In this document: positions 33,051 to 41,191 of the stretch, piece by piece
Position numbering within the stretch: the stretch's first letter is position 1
Layout: every line of letters starts with the position of its first letter
Assembly: GCF_034387475.1 (NCBI RefSeq)
Contig: NZ_JAXCIL010000003.1
Location: 1 to 64,000, forward strand
DNA: 64,000 bases
From: Pseudomonas sp. Teo4
GTDB lineage: Bacteria > Pseudomonadota > Gammaproteobacteria > Pseudomonadales > Pseudomonadaceae
Direction: 5' to 3'
Made by a program: the position numbers and the translations under genes
Notes under the pieces: model-generated
What the model was told of the DNA's origin: nothing
The model's input: only the letters and a program-made list of their open reading frames with translations
Database searches by the model: none

Positions 33051-33312
33051 CATTAACACTCTGCTTGAAGTTGCACTGCGAGATTCGCGCAATTTGGAAG
33101 TGATAATTGCGCTGGATCGACTGCTTCTTCTTCCGGAGAACGATGCTGCACTTCATGCGGCAATGAAAGATCTTGAGACGGTAAAATCATTCATTAATAC
33201 AAAGTTGCCAAGTCACCTTAAAGAGTTTGCCAGAGGACTGTTCGTCCAGCATGGCCGACTGGTGGCGGAGCACTACAAGGCGAAATTGGAAACCGGGGAG
33301 ACCGCTAGATGA
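33043..33312 (+). CDS. Small unknown helical protein, 89 residues
   Basis: All-helical acidic-basic protein starting MSDINTLLEVALRD, with LEVIIALDRLLLLPEN in the first half. The start at 33043 follows AGAGG. Small size and position suggest a chaperone-like role comparable to IcmS/IcmW, but no sequence evidence supports that. Overlaps both neighbours (8 bp and 4 bp). Confidence 0.6.
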   Translation: MSDINTLLEVALRDSRNLEVIIALDRLLLLPENDAALHAAMKDLETVKSFINTKLPSHLKEFARGLFVQHGRLVAEHYKAKLETGETAR

Positions 33313-36300
33313 GCGCTGCAGGTATCGTCGACACGATTGAGGATCTCCTCGCGTATGTCTGCTCGAAATTCAAAATGGCGATGGCTGACTACATTAATAT
33401 AGAAAGCATCGACGACGAGCAGACCATGACTATGCGGGATGGCACCTTGCTCACCGTCCTGCAATTGCACGGCTCCACCAGGATGATCGGCGAGGTCGAA
33501 TTTGCTGAATGTGACAGCCTGTTCAGCAAGAGCTTGAAGGCGTACCTGAGCAATGGCGGCCATGCCGTCCACGTGTACTTCAGCGGTGATCCCGATAGTG
33601 CTGTACGCGATATCGAAGCGGCCATCGCTCCTTCCCGAGCGACAGCCAAGCGCCTCGGGTTGGAGCTGGATGACCTCTTCGAAGAGGACGTCAGACACCT
33701 TTCCCAGTTCTGCACCAACGAGAAGGCCTTCATCACCCTGATCACCAGGCCGTCGGCGGCCACCAGTGGCGAGCAGAAGCGCGATGTGAAGGCGAAGGAG
33801 GAGCTGCGCGAGGCCTCGCCGCTTCCCCGGATGCGGGATGTGCCGAACGTCTTCGCGGCGATGCAGTCGTTGCGTACTCGGCACCGCTCGTTCGTCGACG
33901 CCCTGGTCGGGGACCTGCGGTCGGTCCATATCGCTGTAGAGGTTCTGGACGTCCACAAGGCCGGTTACGAAATGCGGATGAGCGTGGATCCGGAGTTCAC
34001 CGCCGATGATTGGCGCCCGCGGCTTCCGGGCGACAAGATTCCCGTGCGGGACATCAGCAGAAATCCCAAGGACATGTCAGGGGCATTTTGGCCGCGCCTC
34101 GATCGCCAGCTGGTACCGCGAGATGCTGAAAAAGCAGGGCGGAAGTACACGATAGTTGGCGACAGGATATATGCCCCGATGTACGTGCACCTGCATGCAC
34201 AAGACATTGAGCCCTTTCAGAAGCTGTTTGTGCGGGTAAGTCAGAACCGCTTGCCTTGGCGGATCAGTTTTTTGATTGAGTCAGGCGGCCTGAAGATGGT
34301 CGGCTTCAAGAACATGGTTGCCAGCATCATCAGCTTCACCAATCCGGACAACAAGGTTTTCCGGGAGGGGGTTTCGGCGGTTCGTGAGATGGTGAAGAAA
34401 CAGAATGAACTGGACGTCCGCCTGCGTGTGGATTTCGCGACGTGGGCTCCGAAGGATGACGAGAAATTACTCGCATCCCGCGCATCTCGCCTCGCCCGTG
34501 CCGTACAGGGATGGGGAGGTATTGATATTCGCGAAGCCAGCGGCGATCAGTTCCAAGGTTTTACATCGTCGGCGCTCTGCCTGAGCTTGAATAGCGTCGC
34601 AACACCTTCTTGTGCGGTTCTCGGTGATGTCACGCAGATGTTGCCTTTGTACCGTCCTGCGTCGCCTTGGGCTGATGGCGGAGCGGTTCTCTATCGCACG
34701 CCGGATGGAAAGATCTGGCCTTATCAACCCAACTCACCAGTCCAGTCCAGTTGGATTACGGTCGGTGTGGCTGAACCTCGGTCCGGTAAAACGGTTGATG
34801 GTAACCAAGGGAACCTTGCGCTTTGCCTCTCGCCGGGTATCACCCGGCTGCCGATGATCGGGATCATCGACGTCGGCAAGGGGAGTGCTGGTTTGATATC
34901 TCTGCTACGCAACGCTCTTCCCGAGGAAAAGCGGCATTTGGCGATGAGCTTGCGTCTGCGTATGACGCCGGAGTTCGCCATCAACCCTTTGGACACTCAG
35001 GTAGGGTCCCGTTACCCACTACCCAGCGAAGTTGCTTTTCAAACTAACTTTGTGTCGCTGCTTGTTACGCCAATGGGTGCTGCCGCACCGGCAGACGGCA
35101 TGGTTGGCTTGGTCAAGTTCACCCTGCAGGAGGCCTACCGCTACTACGCAGGCGATGGCAACAATACCAGGGCCAAGCCCTACATCCCCAACACCCGAGG
35201 GGCTGAGCAGGTCGACCGGGCGGTTGAGCGCTTCGGTATCCAGGTAGACGGGCGAACTTCCTGGTGGGAGATCGTCGACGCGCTCTACGACCATGGTGAC
35301 ATCCATTCTGCAACCCTGGCGCAGCGGCAAGCCGTTCCTACGCTGGCCGACTTGGCGGCGGTGAGTCGCGAGCAACAATTCGTCGATCTCTATGGAGGCA
35401 AGAGCACCGAGGATGGTGAGGCGCTACTGGATGCCTTCTCCCGGATGATTTCGGAATCGTTGCGCAGCTACCCGATTCTCGCTTTGCCTACGGCCTTTGA
35501 TCTGGGCGAAGCCAGGGTCGTTTCGATCGACCTCGCCGAAGTTGCTCGTAGTGGATCCGCCGCGGCCGACCACCAGACAGCGATGTGTTACATGCTGGCT
35601 CGCTATGTCGTGGCGAGGAACTTCTACTTGACCGAGGAAGATGTCGAGTGCTTCGCCCCACGGTACCGCCCGTACCATGAGCACCGTATTCGCGAAATCC
35701 GCCAAGACAAAAAGCACCTTCAGTGGGACGAACTCCATCGAACGAAGCGCGTGCGTCCGGTACGGGACCAGGTTATCGGCGATATGCGCGAGGGGGGTAA
35801 GGAGGGCGTAATGGTTACCGTACTGTCTCAGGACGTGGATGACTTTGACGAAGAAATGTTGTCCTTCGCTACCGTCAAGAAGGTTTTCTCGAAGCAGAAC
35901 GAGAAGAAGGCGGGGCGCATGCGCGAAATGTTCGGCCTGTCATCGACGGCGGAATACGCGGTTCGCCACATGATCCGTCCTCCGAGTGCGAAGGGGTCTA
36001 CGTTCGTTGGCGCGTTCAGTACTCGTGAAGGCGAATCGGTGCATTTGCTGAATAGCACTATGGGCGGTATCAGGCTCTGGGCGTTTTCGACCACGCAAGA
36101 AGACACCTACGTCCGCGACACACTGTATCGGGAAATTGGGCCAGTCGAAACGCGGCGCCTCCTGGCTCGGCTCTACCCTGGTGGTAGCGTTGCGCGGGAA
36201 ATCGAGGCGCGGAAGAAGAAGGTCGAGATCAGCGGCCTGATTGGCCAGGATCGGGACGATGGAGTAATTGATGGGCTGGTCGCCGAGTTGCTCGATATCT

Positions 36301-36335
36301 ACCAACAGCAGCGGTCGGAGGCACTACGCGCATGA
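33309..36335 (+). CDS. dotO: DotO/IcmB (TraU), large secretion ATPase
   Basis: A 1008-residue VirB4-like ATPase, the right length for IcmB/TraU. The P-loop is GVAEPRSGKT at about residues 486-495; IGIIDVGKGSAG follows about 30 residues on, and the C-terminal half holds a Walker B-like VVSIDLAEVA region and DELHRTKRVRPVRDQV with Glu of the DE motif. It should power substrate export or pilus-like assembly at the inner membrane. The next gene overlaps its stop by 4 bp. Confidence 0.92.
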   Translation: MSAAGIVDTIEDLLAYVCSKFKMAMADYINIESIDDEQTMTMRDGTLLTVLQLHGSTRMIGEVEFAECDSLFSKSLKAYLSNGGHAVHVYFSGDPDSAVRDIEAAIAPSRATAKRLGLELDDLFEEDVRHLSQFCTNEKAFITLITRPSAATSGEQKRDVKAKEELREASPLPRMRDVPNVFAAMQSLRTRHRSFVDALVGDLRSVHIAVEVLDVHKAGYEMRMSVDPEFTADDWRPRLPGDKIPVRDISRNPKDMSGAFWPRLDRQLVPRDAEKAGRKYTIVGDRIYAPMYVHLHAQDIEPFQKLFVRVSQNRLPWRISFLIESGGLKMVGFKNMVASIISFTNPDNKVFREGVSAVREMVKKQNELDVRLRVDFATWAPKDDEKLLASRASRLARAVQGWGGIDIREASGDQFQGFTSSALCLSLNSVATPSCAVLGDVTQMLPLYRPASPWADGGAVLYRTPDGKIWPYQPNSPVQSSWITVGVAEPRSGKTVDGNQGNLALCLSPGITRLPMIGIIDVGKGSAGLISLLRNALPEEKRHLAMSLRLRMTPEFAINPLDTQVGSRYPLPSEVAFQTNFVSLLVTPMGAAAPADGMVGLVKFTLQEAYRYYAGDGNNTRAKPYIPNTRGAEQVDRAVERFGIQVDGRTSWWEIVDALYDHGDIHSATLAQRQAVPTLADLAAVSREQQFVDLYGGKSTEDGEALLDAFSRMISESLRSYPILALPTAFDLGEARVVSIDLAEVARSGSAAADHQTAMCYMLARYVVARNFYLTEEDVECFAPRYRPYHEHRIREIRQDKKHLQWDELHRTKRVRPVRDQVIGDMREGGKEGVMVTVLSQDVDDFDEEMLSFATVKKVFSKQNEKKAGRMREMFGLSSTAEYAVRHMIRPPSAKGSTFVGAFSTREGESVHLLNSTMGGIRLWAFSTTQEDTYVRDTLYREIGPVETRRLLARLYPGGSVAREIEARKKKVEISGLIGQDRDDGVIDGLVAELLDIYQQQRSEALRA

Positions 36336-36766
36336 TCAAGCGGATCAACTGCTCGGTCGTTTTCCTTCTGATGGTGGCGACCGCTTTCCCCGCGTGCGCG
36401 GGGATCTTCAACATCGGAACTTCGGGAGGCGCTTCGAACGAGAGCAGTTCGAGCAATGTGGTTGTTCGCCCTGATGCTGGCCCGGGGAGAGCATCGACAC
36501 CGATTGTCCCTGTGGAAAGTGCATCGCCGCAACGGGTACCGGTGGAAAGCCCCCCCGTCTATCAGCCCTATACGCCGCCGGCTGCGTCGGTGTTGCCTGC
36601 CCCGATATCGGACGATGCAGAAGTTCGGCGCTACGACCGCTACCCAAACGAAAGCGATGTCGACTACATCGCTCGTATGAAGCAGGTCTACAAAACGTCT
36701 GCAGCAGAACTAGAGCGTGTCGGTGCTGAACACATGTTGCGCATGCAGCAGTTGGCGCCTCATTGA
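36332..36766 (+). CDS. Exported proline-rich unknown protein, 144 residues
   Basis: Signal peptide ending FPACA (about residue 23), then a Ser- and Pro-rich segment (about 30-95) and a short helical C-terminus (YIARMKQVYKTSAAELERVG). Not recognised; it takes the place after traU where IncI1 carries traV, but no homology could be judged. Last gene of the operon; its end overlaps the convergent HNH gene by 7 bp. Confidence 0.65.
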   Translation: MIKRINCSVVFLLMVATAFPACAGIFNIGTSGGASNESSSSNVVVRPDAGPGRASTPIVPVESASPQRVPVESPPVYQPYTPPAASVLPAPISDDAEVRRYDRYPNESDVDYIARMKQVYKTSAAELERVGAEHMLRMQQLAPH

Positions 36767-37257
36767 GCTCTTGTCGATGAGGGGCGGTTGAGGCCAGCTT
36801 CGCGATTATCTGGAGCGAGCCTCACCTGGTAGTGATCAGATAGTTGAGAGAGGTCGAGCGACCAGCTGTACGCGGAGCGGATCTCGTGGATCGCGAAGGC
36901 TCGCTTGACCAGCTGTAGGGCTTGGCCGGGGCTGATGGAGTTCACATGGCACAGCCACTCGATGGCTTTGTGGGTTTCGCTGCGCTCGATGGCGAGACCG
37001 ATATGCTTTACCTGGTGGCACCTCGGGCAGAGCGCTATCAATCGATCCAGGCGCTGGATGAGCCGGTGGTCATCGTAGTGCCAGATTTCATGGCACTCGA
37101 CAGGATGGTGCGGGCCTCGGTTAGAGCAGATCTCGCAACGGTAGTTGGCAGCCTTGAAGCAGATGCTTTTCAGCCGACTCCAAGTGGCTTCGCTGACGTT
37201 TGAACGGACGTTGCTGTACCAGCAGGATCTAGGAACAAGCTCGATGGTTAGATTCAT
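36760..37257 (-). CDS. HNH-type endonuclease-like protein
   Basis: A 165-residue protein with a complete HNH/zinc pattern: CEIC (about 40-43), VECHEIWHYDDH (about 54-65), then LIALCPRCHQVKHIG (about 73-87). The C-terminal half is helical. It could be a nuclease or a DNA-binding relative; no partner methylase lies beside it. A GACTTTCRTT element (37334-37353) lies 77 bp upstream in the right orientation, so it may be co-regulated with repA, dotD and the helicases. Confidence 0.75.
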   Translation of the reverse strand: MNLTIELVPRSCWYSNVRSNVSEATWSRLKSICFKAANYRCEICSNRGPHHPVECHEIWHYDDHRLIQRLDRLIALCPRCHQVKHIGLAIERSETHKAIEWLCHVNSISPGQALQLVKRAFAIHEIRSAYSWSLDLSQLSDHYQVRLAPDNREAGLNRPSSTRAQ

Positions 37258-37284
37258 GGTGAGGGAAAAACCTGCCGCGTATGA

Positions 37285-37313
37285 TTGCGTCTGATTGGTT
37301 ATTTTTTTACTAT
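37285..37313 (+). promoter_or_regulatory. Sigma-70 promoter of the HTH gene at 37345
   Basis: TTGCGT, 17-bp spacer, TACTAT in an AT-rich gap. It diverges from the HNH gene. Confidence 0.5.
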
Positions 37314-37333
37314 CAACGACATATTGACATGGT

Positions 37334-37353
37334 AATATAGATCAATGAAAGTC
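37334..37353 (-). promoter_or_regulatory. GACTTTCRTT-type element upstream of the HNH gene
   Basis: Minus strand GACTTTCATTGATCTATATT. It overlaps the start codon of the divergent HTH gene, so transcription from it would cross that gene's leader. Confidence 0.55.
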
Positions 37354-37950
37354 ACCGATAAGGAACGAGAAGTCAGCGCCGAAATGGCGGCATGGCTGGG
37401 TTTTCTGAGGAAGGCCAAGCGGGTGACTCTGCAGAGCATCGCAGAAACTCACGCTACCCATCGGGGGAATCTGTCGGCGTTCATTTCGAGCAAGGGGACG
37501 ACGCGGAATGTTTCGATGGAGAAGCTGCGGATGGTCCTGTTTGACCTCGGGCTTCTGGATGGCGGGATGTTAGCTCCAGGCCTCCACCGTTGGGAGGTCG
37601 ATGAAGAAATGGTCGATTCCCTGTGTGAGCTGCTGAATAAAAGCGAGTTCGAGCGAGGGTATGTGTTCCGCTTGGGGAATGGCCTACGGGCATTCGCAGT
37701 GGTTCAGGTGTGCGAGGCCAACGCGGTGTTCGCGAGTTTGCCTGTTGAGATTGCTGAGCGGGTGGCTTCTGGATTGAAACCAACTGAAGGCGGGCAGCGC
37801 ATCAGCTTGGTGGATCTCGACCGGGCTGGCGATGCGCAGATTCAGGCGCTGTGGCAAACCCCTGCAGACGCTTCGGTGTTTGCGAGCATACAAAGTCTCT
37901 GGACGGATGAGCCGTTATTCCGATTGCCCATTGAGAAGAGGGCGGGCTGA
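37345..37950 (+). CDS. HTH regulator A, 201 residues
   Basis: An N-terminal helix-turn-helix (about 22-65: VTLQSIAETHATHRGNLSAF then a conserved SSKGTTRNVS loop) is followed by LGLLDGGMLAPGLHRWEV and a C-terminal alpha/beta domain without a recognised family. The layout recurs in the gene at 38154. No ribosome site is visible before the ATG, which is itself part of a promoter-like element; translation may be leaderless-like or weak. Confidence 0.72.
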   Translation: MKVTDKEREVSAEMAAWLGFLRKAKRVTLQSIAETHATHRGNLSAFISSKGTTRNVSMEKLRMVLFDLGLLDGGMLAPGLHRWEVDEEMVDSLCELLNKSEFERGYVFRLGNGLRAFAVVQVCEANAVFASLPVEIAERVASGLKPTEGGQRISLVDLDRAGDAQIQALWQTPADASVFASIQSLWTDEPLFRLPIEKRAG

Positions 37951-38153
37951 TCCAGATGTAGTGTCCGGAAATGGTTTTTGCTCGCCAATGCTGATTTTGG
38001 TCATCGCCGGTTTTGTTCGTTGCCGAAGAGGCACTTAGCGCTCGGATTCGGGCATTCGGTAACGGGGCGCAGTCTGGATGACAAAACTTAATTTGGCCCA
38101 GCTTTGCTGGCGTGTTGTTGATGATTGTTGCGGCGAAAATCTAAGGAAAAGCT

Positions 38154-38930
38154 ATGGCTACCCAGAAGCGAATGAAAGCTAACGAGCTGGTCACTCTGCT
38201 CGCTGAGCTGGTGGTGATGGACATCGAGATGATGGCCAGGTTTGCCAATATCCCTGTCCAGAACCTGCGTTCCTGGTTGGCCGGCAAGAAGGAAAACCTT
38301 CGGCTGCAGTCGGTGATGAATTTGATGTCGGTCATGGGGTTGAAGGTCGACAACGGACTTCGCCTGGATGACGCGCGGGTTCACTATTGGTACATCGAAG
38401 ACAGCATTTTCAGCCAGAAGAAGAGCGTCTACGCGGCGCTGACGAAGCTTTCCAAGTTGCTGGCAGGCTGCTCGATCACGGCGGTCGAATCTACGTCGCC
38501 ACGGCTCAAAGAGCGCCTTGGGCATCGCTTCTACCTGGTGGCGAGCGCCAAGGTGCGACTTGTTGTGTGCGTGCGTCGCAGTTTCTTCCGGGCGCCGGCG
38601 GTATCTCCCGAGGTGATCAAAGGGGCCTGTTGGCGGGATGACAGTGATGATCATCTGATCACGACAAACCGTCGTTTGTGGACGCACCTGGTTGAGCGCG
38701 ACCTGACCACGTATGAGTTCGATCGCATGTTCAATCAGGTTAGCGAAAACGTGAGCTGGGCTGATGTTTCGCTCATGGCTCGCGAATTCGGCGTTACGGC
38801 TGCTGATGTGTCGCAGTGGATCCTGGAGCGACATGGCGAGCTGGTCCCCGATGGAGCAGGGGCACAGGATGACGAAGGCATCGATTTGGATAGCAGCGGC
38901 GGGCGCGTGCTGTACCTCGCAGCAGGTTGA
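38154..38930 (+). CDS. HTH regulator B, 258 residues
   Basis: An N-terminal helix-turn-helix (about 10-65: MMARFANIPVQNLRSWLAGK) followed by VMGLKVDNGLRLDDARVHYW, the same order as in regulator A, then a C-terminal domain with two segments that again look helical-DNA-binding (REFGVTAADVSQWILERHGE). AAGGA precedes the start. Probably a transcription factor; target unknown. Confidence 0.7.
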   Translation: MATQKRMKANELVTLLAELVVMDIEMMARFANIPVQNLRSWLAGKKENLRLQSVMNLMSVMGLKVDNGLRLDDARVHYWYIEDSIFSQKKSVYAALTKLSKLLAGCSITAVESTSPRLKERLGHRFYLVASAKVRLVVCVRRSFFRAPAVSPEVIKGACWRDDSDDHLITTNRRLWTHLVERDLTTYEFDRMFNQVSENVSWADVSLMAREFGVTAADVSQWILERHGELVPDGAGAQDDEGIDLDSSGGRVLYLAAG

Positions 38931-38941
38931 GGGGGCTGTCC

Positions 38942-39352
38942 ATGCTTGTAGTTCTCCGCGATTCGAAGATGTTTCGAGCCGTCCCGAGGGTGATCCTATG
39001 GGGTGGCGTTGCGCTGTTCTTGTTCCTCATCTTGGTGCTGGCCGAGGGTAGCGTCTACTTGGGGAAGGTGGGGGAGGCCAGGGACGCAGCTATCGCTCAA
39101 TGGCTGAATGAACATCCGGAAGATGGCGAGGCGGTGGCCCGCTACCGGACTGTCTGCATCGGATCTCCAGGCGAACCGGATGTCGAAAAGATTGCCTCCC
39201 CCCCCCAGCCCGTTCTGACCTTCGCCGAATGTGCTGAAAAGGTTGGGTCACCCGATCTCATGGTCATTATTCAGGCAGCGGAATACTCGATCCCGGTGCC
39301 GATACTTCTCTCCTGGTTGTCACGCACTTTGGCATCCGTCGTTCTGCTTTAG
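38942..39352 (+). CDS. Small membrane protein, 136 residues
   Basis: A membrane helix at about 17-38 (ILWGGVALFLFLILVLAEG), a soluble domain with two cysteines (TVCIG and FAECAEK) and a second hydrophobic segment near the C-terminus (IPVPILLSWLSRTLASVVLL). GAGGGGG precedes the ATG at 38942. Function unknown. Confidence 0.6.
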   Translation: MLVVLRDSKMFRAVPRVILWGGVALFLFLILVLAEGSVYLGKVGEARDAAIAQWLNEHPEDGEAVARYRTVCIGSPGEPDVEKIASPPQPVLTFAECAEKVGSPDLMVIIQAAEYSIPVPILLSWLSRTLASVVLL

Positions 39353-39372
39353 CCGTTGCAGGAGTTGGTATC

Positions 39373-39534
39373 GTGCAAGCGCATTTCATGGGGTCGCGGC
39401 CGGATGGATGGCTTGAGAAACTGGCTGCCGAAAAGGCGCGTCTGCGCCGTAAAGTTCGGACTCGGTGGATCTTGGCCGGCCTGGGCGTGCTGGTGGTCGT
39501 TGGCGTTGTATGGGGAGCGTTTTCGTGGGGATGA
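39373..39534 (+). CDS. Single-pass membrane microprotein, 53 residues
   Basis: Starts with GTG after GGAG at good spacing. A basic amphipathic N-terminus (EKLAAEKARLRRKVRTRW) precedes one membrane helix of about 20 residues (ILAGLGVLVVVGVVWGAF). This frame has clear protein character, unlike the overlapping frame on the same strand. The stop overlaps a following ATG (ATGA). Confidence 0.6.
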   Translation: MQAHFMGSRPDGWLEKLAAEKARLRRKVRTRWILAGLGVLVVVGVVWGAFSWG

Positions 39535-39602
39535 TTGACCTGGTTGGGCTGAAGCATGGCTTGCTTAACTCGCCGGAGTCGCCGGCTCCGATTGCTGCAT
39601 AA
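39531..39602 (+). CDS. Possible 23-residue peptide
   Basis: MIDLVGLKHGLLNSPESPAP and three more residues, translationally coupled by ATGA to the microprotein before it. It may be a leader for the next gene or chance. Confidence 0.25.
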   Translation: MIDLVGLKHGLLNSPESPAPIAA

Positions 39603-39612
39603 GGGGGCGGGA

Positions 39613-40533
39613 GTGCGACATTTCTTCCTCCGGATGAAGCGGATGATTCAGGATGATCTCGGTATCCCCGCTTCGGTCCGCGCTATTGTTGAGGCCTTTC
39701 CTGCTCTGAAAGTGCACTTGCGGGAACCCGCTCAAAGTATTGCCGCGTCGAGCGTTGTTCTATGGCATGAATGGGGTGGCGCGGTGCACGGCTCTTGGCC
39801 CCGTCTAGCTGCCGGAGAAATGCTCGGGTGGCGCAATCAGGGCGGCCAATACGGCAGCTTCCATCTCACCCGGGAGGATCTCGCCCGCTTGGGCTGTCGC
39901 GAGGTCAAGGAGCAATGGCGGTGCGAGATTCAGGATGTCGAAGGCCTTTCAGCGTCGAAATCGGAGCTGCGTGACTTCGCGAGCCTTGACGATATGGTCG
40001 CCACCAACTCGCGACCGATGATCGAGCCTATGAGCTTGGAAAAGCTGGATCAAAACCTCGCCTGGTCCGAGATACGAATACTTCATCGCGAGGATCCTTC
40101 GGATCATTTCGCCTGCTATCGGTGGGATGGGCGGCTTTTCCTGATGAACTCCGGTGGCTCGCATCACTTTGCGGCAGCACGCTATATCGCTTCGCGGTTG
40201 CGTCGTTCTGTGCCGCTGCAGGGGCGGCTAAAGATCTACGGCCTCAACAGCGCTTCTGTCAGTTCCCTGGTGCGTGACTTTGAGATATTCGCGCTACGGG
40301 ACGAGCCGATGAGCTACATGGCGTTTCACGATGCCATGCGGGCTTATGGCGCTGCCTACCTGCACCGACGCCTGCCCCGTCCTTATGAGGATTCCCGAGC
40401 TGTGTTTCTGCCGCGAGATGATATTCGTTCGGTGCGAGTTGCGGCCGTGCTCCACGAGTGGGGGTTCTTCGATCTGGGTGATCATCTGCAAGAGCTGGCT
40501 CGCAGAAACATGGCGGCTTTCAGATTGAACTGA
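39613..40533 (+). CDS. Unknown protein, 306 residues
   Basis: Starts at the GTG with AAGGGGG six bases upstream. A soluble protein rich in Trp, His and Arg with distinctive blocks (VVLWHEWGGAVHGSWPRLAAG, FLMNSGGSHHFAAARYIASRL and VLHEWGFFDLGDHLQEL). The motif HEWG occurs twice and GGSHHFAAA looks like an active-site-like loop, but no family could be named. Confidence 0.68.
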   Translation: MRHFFLRMKRMIQDDLGIPASVRAIVEAFPALKVHLREPAQSIAASSVVLWHEWGGAVHGSWPRLAAGEMLGWRNQGGQYGSFHLTREDLARLGCREVKEQWRCEIQDVEGLSASKSELRDFASLDDMVATNSRPMIEPMSLEKLDQNLAWSEIRILHREDPSDHFACYRWDGRLFLMNSGGSHHFAAARYIASRLRRSVPLQGRLKIYGLNSASVSSLVRDFEIFALRDEPMSYMAFHDAMRAYGAAYLHRRLPRPYEDSRAVFLPRDDIRSVRVAAVLHEWGFFDLGDHLQELARRNMAAFRLN

Positions 40534-40583
40534 AGTTCAATTATATACTTGCATTGTAACGAGAAAAACGCGAGAGGCAATCT

Positions 40584-41060
40584 ATGCAGGCACTCACCAC
40601 TACAGGCAAGCTGTTTAAGCAGTTCATCCAGTTTTTAAGGGAACAGGGCTACCAAATTCACTGGCACGACATCAATCCCGAAGAGCCTGAGTATGTTGAG
40701 GTGATTTGCAACGGGCAGCATCTGATGCCGGATGGTGTACCTAGTATTCCGAATGATGGAATCGTTGAGATTGACTACTTCGCCACTATTTTCTTGGAGC
40801 CAGGCAGCGGGGGAAGAAAGATTCAAAGGGTATTCAAGGATTGGCAGGCCGGCAAAATGTTCCTCGGCTCCACCAAGCTAACGCCCCCTCATCTAGTAGC
40901 CCATTACGAACGCATCATCACCGCTGCAGTCGCGATGAATGACGAAGAGAAGGCCCAGGTTGCTGACTGGGTTGATCGGCACGCCTCGGGGAATAGCAAC
41001 TTGGCGGCGAGTGATTGGCCGGGATGGAAGGATGTAATTGCCCGCGTGAGTGAGCGCTAG
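40584..41060 (+). CDS. Unknown acidic protein, 158 residues
   Basis: A soluble acidic protein; N-terminal helix (TTGKLFKQFIQFLREQGYQI), then a beta-rich middle (EYVEVICNGQHLM and VEIDYFATIFLEP) and a helical end. GAGAGG precedes the ATG. Function unknown. Confidence 0.65.
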   Translation: MQALTTTGKLFKQFIQFLREQGYQIHWHDINPEEPEYVEVICNGQHLMPDGVPSIPNDGIVEIDYFATIFLEPGSGGRKIQRVFKDWQAGKMFLGSTKLTPPHLVAHYERIITAAVAMNDEEKAQVADWVDRHASGNSNLAASDWPGWKDVIARVSER

Positions 41061-41141
41061 GCGCGAGCTGGTCCCTGCGCTCGCTTTGGCCGGGTGATGG
41101 GGGAGGGGGCGCAGGTGTTAAAAGGTTAGGCTTTACACGAC

Positions 41142-41161
41142 GACTTTCGTTTGTTTATCCT
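41142..41161 (+). promoter_or_regulatory. GACTTTCRTT-type promoter element for the UvrD-like helicase
   Basis: GACTTTCGTTTGTTTATCCT, hexamer 31 bp before the start codon. A palindrome CCTGAT-GCAAT-ATCAGG (41159-41175) overlaps the expected start site. Confidence 0.55.
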
Positions 41162-41191
41162 GATGCAATATCAGGTAACGAGGGTTTTGTT

